64,000 nt of DNA, taken from positions 2,547,001-2,611,000 of the forward strand of contig NC_054690.1 in the NCBI RefSeq assembly GCF_011074885.1, read 5' to 3'. Numbering within the stretch: position 1 is the stretch's first letter; each line of letters starts with the position of its first letter. Below, one piece after another: positions 61,279-64,000 of the stretch. A program made the position numbers and the translations under genes. The notes under the pieces were generated by a model, which saw nothing but the letters and a program-made list of their open reading frames with translations, did not search any database and was not told where the DNA came from. This DNA comes from Brettanomyces bruxellensis (taxonomy: Eukaryota; Ascomycota; Pichiomycetes; Pichiales; Pichiaceae).

Positions 61279-61560
61279 TAATGTCGAACTGAAGAAAATA
61301 TCATGTGTTCTTGCTATTGTTCAGCGTGGCTTTATTATTACACCAGATTTTACTATTTATATTGAATGTACTCATTAGCTAGCTGGTGCCTTTTGATGCA
61401 CTCATACTGAATAGGATGAGTCCATGAACTCTCGTATTGTACAAAGTATAAAAGATTAGATTGTATTAAATTTTATTTAATTGGAGCGGAGCTATTATCA
61501 CAACTGTTATTTAAGTGCACATTTGATCAAAAAGCAATAAGCATTCTATTCCCAAAAAAA

Positions 61561-61944
61561 TCAGATCAAAAGAGTTTCAATCTTATCCTTAATGGCGTAG
61601 ACCTGGTTTTTGATTGTAGAAGCATCATTAGTAGTGATGGAACATGCAATCACAGGCCTAGAAACGCCACATGCTCTTCCCAAAGCAGTCTTAGAAGGAA
61701 CAAAAACATATGGAACATTCTTATCTTCACAAAGTAATGGAAGATGCAAAAGGATTTCAATAGGTTCCGTGTCAGCTGCCATGATAATGAACTCTGAAAT
61801 TCCTCTGTTCAAGGTCTTAGTAGTCTCGTTGGCACCCTTTTTCAACTGTCTCAAACTTTGGGCCTGCTGGACCAAGTCAAGAATCTGCTGGGTCAAAGCA
61901 GAGTCTGCAAGAGGGAAAGCTTTTGGATTTGGTGCGGATGACAT
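61561..61944 (-). CDS. SNU13: Snu13, 15.5K kink-turn RNA-binding protein
   Basis: L7Ae-family protein that binds the kink-turn of U4 snRNA and box C/D snoRNAs, so serving both the U4/U6.U5 tri-snRNP and rRNA modification. At 127 residues it is one longer than S. cerevisiae Snu13 (126). The RNA-binding signature [15 protein letters not shown] is complete, followed by [23 protein letters not shown] and [20 protein letters not shown] (adjoining segments). The start is an ATG at 61944. It is divergent from VMA3. Confidence 0.98.
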   Translation of the reverse strand: MSSAPNPKAFPLADSALTQQILDLVQQAQSLRQLKKGANETTKTLNRGISEFIIMAADTEPIEILLHLPLLCEDKNVPYVFVPSKTALGRACGVSRPVIACSITTNDASTIKNQVYAIKDKIETLLI

Positions 61945-62863
61945 ACTTTGTTGTTTCTATATTTGCTCTATTCCTTATATAAAGGTTCCTTGCAAACAGC
62001 TCGCCTTTAACTTACAAGAGATTTCGAAACTGTAATCAAGAGGTGATAATGCATTACAAGAAAGGGTGGTGAAATTGAGACTTTTAAGGGAACAAAAAAA
62101 AATTAATAAGATAAAAAATTTTCAGTCCAAGTGCATTTAATTGTTCTTTTGCGACAATTTGCGTCAATCGTCTCATATATTGATAACATTTTGTATCTAC
62201 TATATCAGTAACTTTTCGCTTTTCATGCTAATCGCATAATCAATAATATTGCATCACTTGAAGTGACATAGAAAGTACGGTGCCCAATACTATTATATAG
62301 CATAATAAAGTACACTTTAACTTTATTCGGATATAAAGGTGAACGTTATGTCTACGTTTACAGAGGTGGCATTCCGCATCACTAAATATTATTATATGTC
62401 GTTTTGGGCTTCCAGAAATAACTGCTTTCTCATCGCACCTAGATGTTTTCTCCATAAGAAATATGAAATTACTTCAAATATATTATGTGCCGATTTAATA
62501 ACATTAGGCATGTCTGGTTCCAGTTTAGCATGAAAAACTAGTCAAACAAAAAAAAAGTTATATCGTAAATACATATATATATCCATGTGAATTAAGAATA
62601 GAAAGAAAAAAAATAAATTGCATAGTTCTGCATAAATAAATTCTTCCTCGTTTTTTTTGGAGCAATGCTTTTTTCTTTCTCACATAAGCCAATACCAAGC
62701 AGCACACTTATTTTTTTCCTGAGATATAATAAAAACCTCGTCCGCTCTTATTTTATTCCTTACATTTACGTAGTACTTAAACATAATATAACTTAGAGGG
62801 CTTCACATTCTAATAGCATTCAATTATAGTTATATTATCAACTGAACACACAAAGCGCATATC
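61945..62863. promoter_or_regulatory. Divergent SNU13/VMA3 intergenic region
   Basis: 919 bp, A+T-rich. TATATAA lies about 30 bp upstream of the SNU13 ATG and an RRPE-like box at 62113-62124. ORFs of 64-71 codons here have no recognisable features. No RNA gene is seen. Confidence 0.45.
62113..62124 (-). promoter_or_regulatory. RRPE-like element upstream of SNU13
   Basis: On the minus strand TGAAAATTTTTT, a close match to the RRPE consensus of ribosome-biogenesis genes, about 170 bp upstream of the SNU13 ATG. Confidence 0.45.
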
Positions 62864-63696
62864 ATGTCTGATTTATGGTAAGTTTTTCATATTTGGTGCT
62901 TCAGTTCATTGCTGATCCGAAGAGTAATTCTCAGATTAGTGTAGAACAGCAGGTCAGTTATTCAACAAGATATTTTCAATAGATATTATATTTCACAACT
63001 TGCTATTATTCCTCTCTCTATTCTATTTATGCTTTTCAAAGCAGCATGTCCTTTTTGTCAGTTTGTTGGATTTTGATTCAGGATTGGCACAGAAAGAATA
63101 CAATTCCGGCTTATGCAAGCTAGCTTTCGCCTGAATGTATATTCAATGGCCCAAAGCCCAGTTAGTGCTTTGCCAACTTTTTGCATTATGTTATTTAATT
63201 ATAGTTATACTAACTTTAAGAAAATAGCCCTGTTTACGCTCCCTTCTTTGGCTCCTTGGGATGTGCTGCCGCAATCATTTTCACATGTTTCGGTGCAGCA
63301 TATGGTACCGCTAAATCCGGTATCGGTATTTGTGCTACATGTGTTTTAAGACCAGACTTGATGATTAAGAACACTGTTCCAGTTATTATGGCAGGTATTA
63401 TTGCTATTTATGGTTTGGTCGTCTCTGTTCTTATTTCGTCGTCCTTGAAACAAGAGCAGGCTCTTTATACTGGTTTTATCCAGCTTGGTGCTGGTTTAGC
63501 AGTCGGATTGTCTGGTTTAGCTGCTGGTTTTGCCATTGGTATAGTTGGTGATGCTGGTGTTAGAGGTACAGCTCAGCAACCAAGATTGTTCGTTGGAATG
63601 ATTTTGATCTTGATTTTCGCTGAGGTTTTGGGTTTGTACGGTCTTATTGTCGCTTTGTTGATGAACTCCAGAGCCACACAGGATGTCGTTTGCTAA
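62864..63696 (+). CDS. VMA3: V-ATPase proteolipid subunit c (one intron)
   Basis: Membrane rotor subunit of the vacuolar H+-ATPase. It is joined 62864-62877 and 63228-63696, giving 160 residues, the S. cerevisiae Vma3 length. Exon 1 encodes MSDL plus two bases of a Cys codon; exon 2 continues [19 protein letters not shown], the conserved N-terminus. Four transmembrane helices follow with the proton-carrying Glu at 137 ([11 protein letters not shown]) and the C-terminus [11 protein letters not shown] start at 63256 (TTG) would drop the first helix. The closely similar Vma11 is longer and differs at its N-terminus, so VMA3 is preferred. Confidence 0.95.
62878..63227 (+). other. VMA3 intron (350 nt)
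   Basis: Donor GTAAGT (62878-62883), perfect branch point TACTAAC (63208-63214), acceptor ATAG ending at 63227. An earlier AG (63219-63220) lies too close to the branch. I looked for box C/D elements inside this long intron and saw none. Confidence 0.93.
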
Positions 63697-64000
63697 TTCT
63701 GAAGCTTCGGGTCAGCAAATGGAACATAGCATATAATTGTACCATTTTTCATTCCTAAATCACATTTTTTTTTTATTTTCCCATTTCTTAGTTTTCCTTT
63801 TTATTCGTTCTCTAAACTGATTTTAATCACCTACTTCACAATTTGCTTCATGTTTAAGCGTCCATCAAATTTGCCGAGTATGGAATACTTCGTGATGTTC
63901 TACTCTGTTCGTATGTATTAGTAAAGCGATATTTGAAATTAAGCAATTAAGAGCATTGGTTGATATATCTGGGTATCATTATATACATATTCTAAATGGC
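63697..64000. other. VMA3 3' flank to window end
   Basis: 304 bp of A+T-rich sequence with T-rich tracts, probably the VMA3 3' UTR and terminator. No gene start is seen before the window ends. Confidence 0.4.

Noticed and set aside
63113..63349. 78-codon frame across the VMA3 acceptor
   Set aside because: It is read-through of the VMA3 intron into exon 2 in the wrong frame.

Overview
The window is nuclear DNA from a budding yeast (Saccharomycotina). Its genes are compact orthologues of Saccharomyces cerevisiae genes, at about one per 2.3 kb. The three introns seen are short, 5'-proximal and carry GTAAGT/GTACGT donors and TACTAAC-type branch points. A conserved leucine of aconitase (codon 88, 27188-27190) is written CTG, which argues against the CUG-Ser and CUG-Ala clades. 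TRAPPC11, absent from S. cerevisiae, is present. A Pichiaceae-type yeast (Brettanomyces, Pichia, Ogataea) fits, but genus and species cannot be fixed from the sequence alone. I see no rRNA, tRNA, transposon, CRISPR array or viral sequence.

Layout, left to right: NOP2 (5' end outside the window), ARP5 (-), SRV2 (+, one intron), KGD2 (+), USB1 (+), an ACE2/SWI5 zinc-finger gene (+, interrupted by a frameshift), STT4 (-, one unrecognised 5' intron), TIF6 (-), HSP104 (-), ACO1 (+), DSS4 (-), an RGS-domain gene (-), a PAN5-type reductase (-), SAP30 (+), CUE1 (-), CAC2 (-), an unidentified Ser/Thr-rich protein (-), TGL1 (+), an AT-hook protein (-), OGG1 (+), ARB1 (-), YFH1 (-), an APC permease (+), TRAPPC11-like (+), FPR1 (-), a DsbA-fold protein (+), SNU13 (-) and VMA3 (+, one intron behind a 14-nt first exon).

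Functionally this is ordinary housekeeping with no operon-like logic. Ribosome and snoRNP biogenesis is represented by NOP2, TIF6, ARB1 and SNU13; RRPE-like A/T boxes lie upstream of TIF6 and SNU13. Chromatin is represented by ARP5 (INO80), SAP30 (Rpd3) and CAC2 (CAF-1). Mitochondrial metabolism is represented by KGD2, ACO1 and YFH1, with CCAAT boxes upstream of KGD2 and ACO1. Trafficking and membranes are represented by STT4, DSS4, TRAPPC11, VMA3, CUE1 and TGL1.

Three long gene-poor stretches stand out: 23971-26926, 31748-33730 and 36220-38418. The last has no plausible reading frame in any of six frames over 2.2 kb. The most notable observations are the ACE2 frameshift, the hidden STT4 intron, the 14-nt first exons of STT4 and VMA3, a perfect one-base-loop G-quadruplex motif between ACE2 and STT4, an acidic insert inside the TGL1 catalytic domain, and several long perfect palindromes in the large intergenic regions. 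I found no clear candidate for a wholly new biological system.
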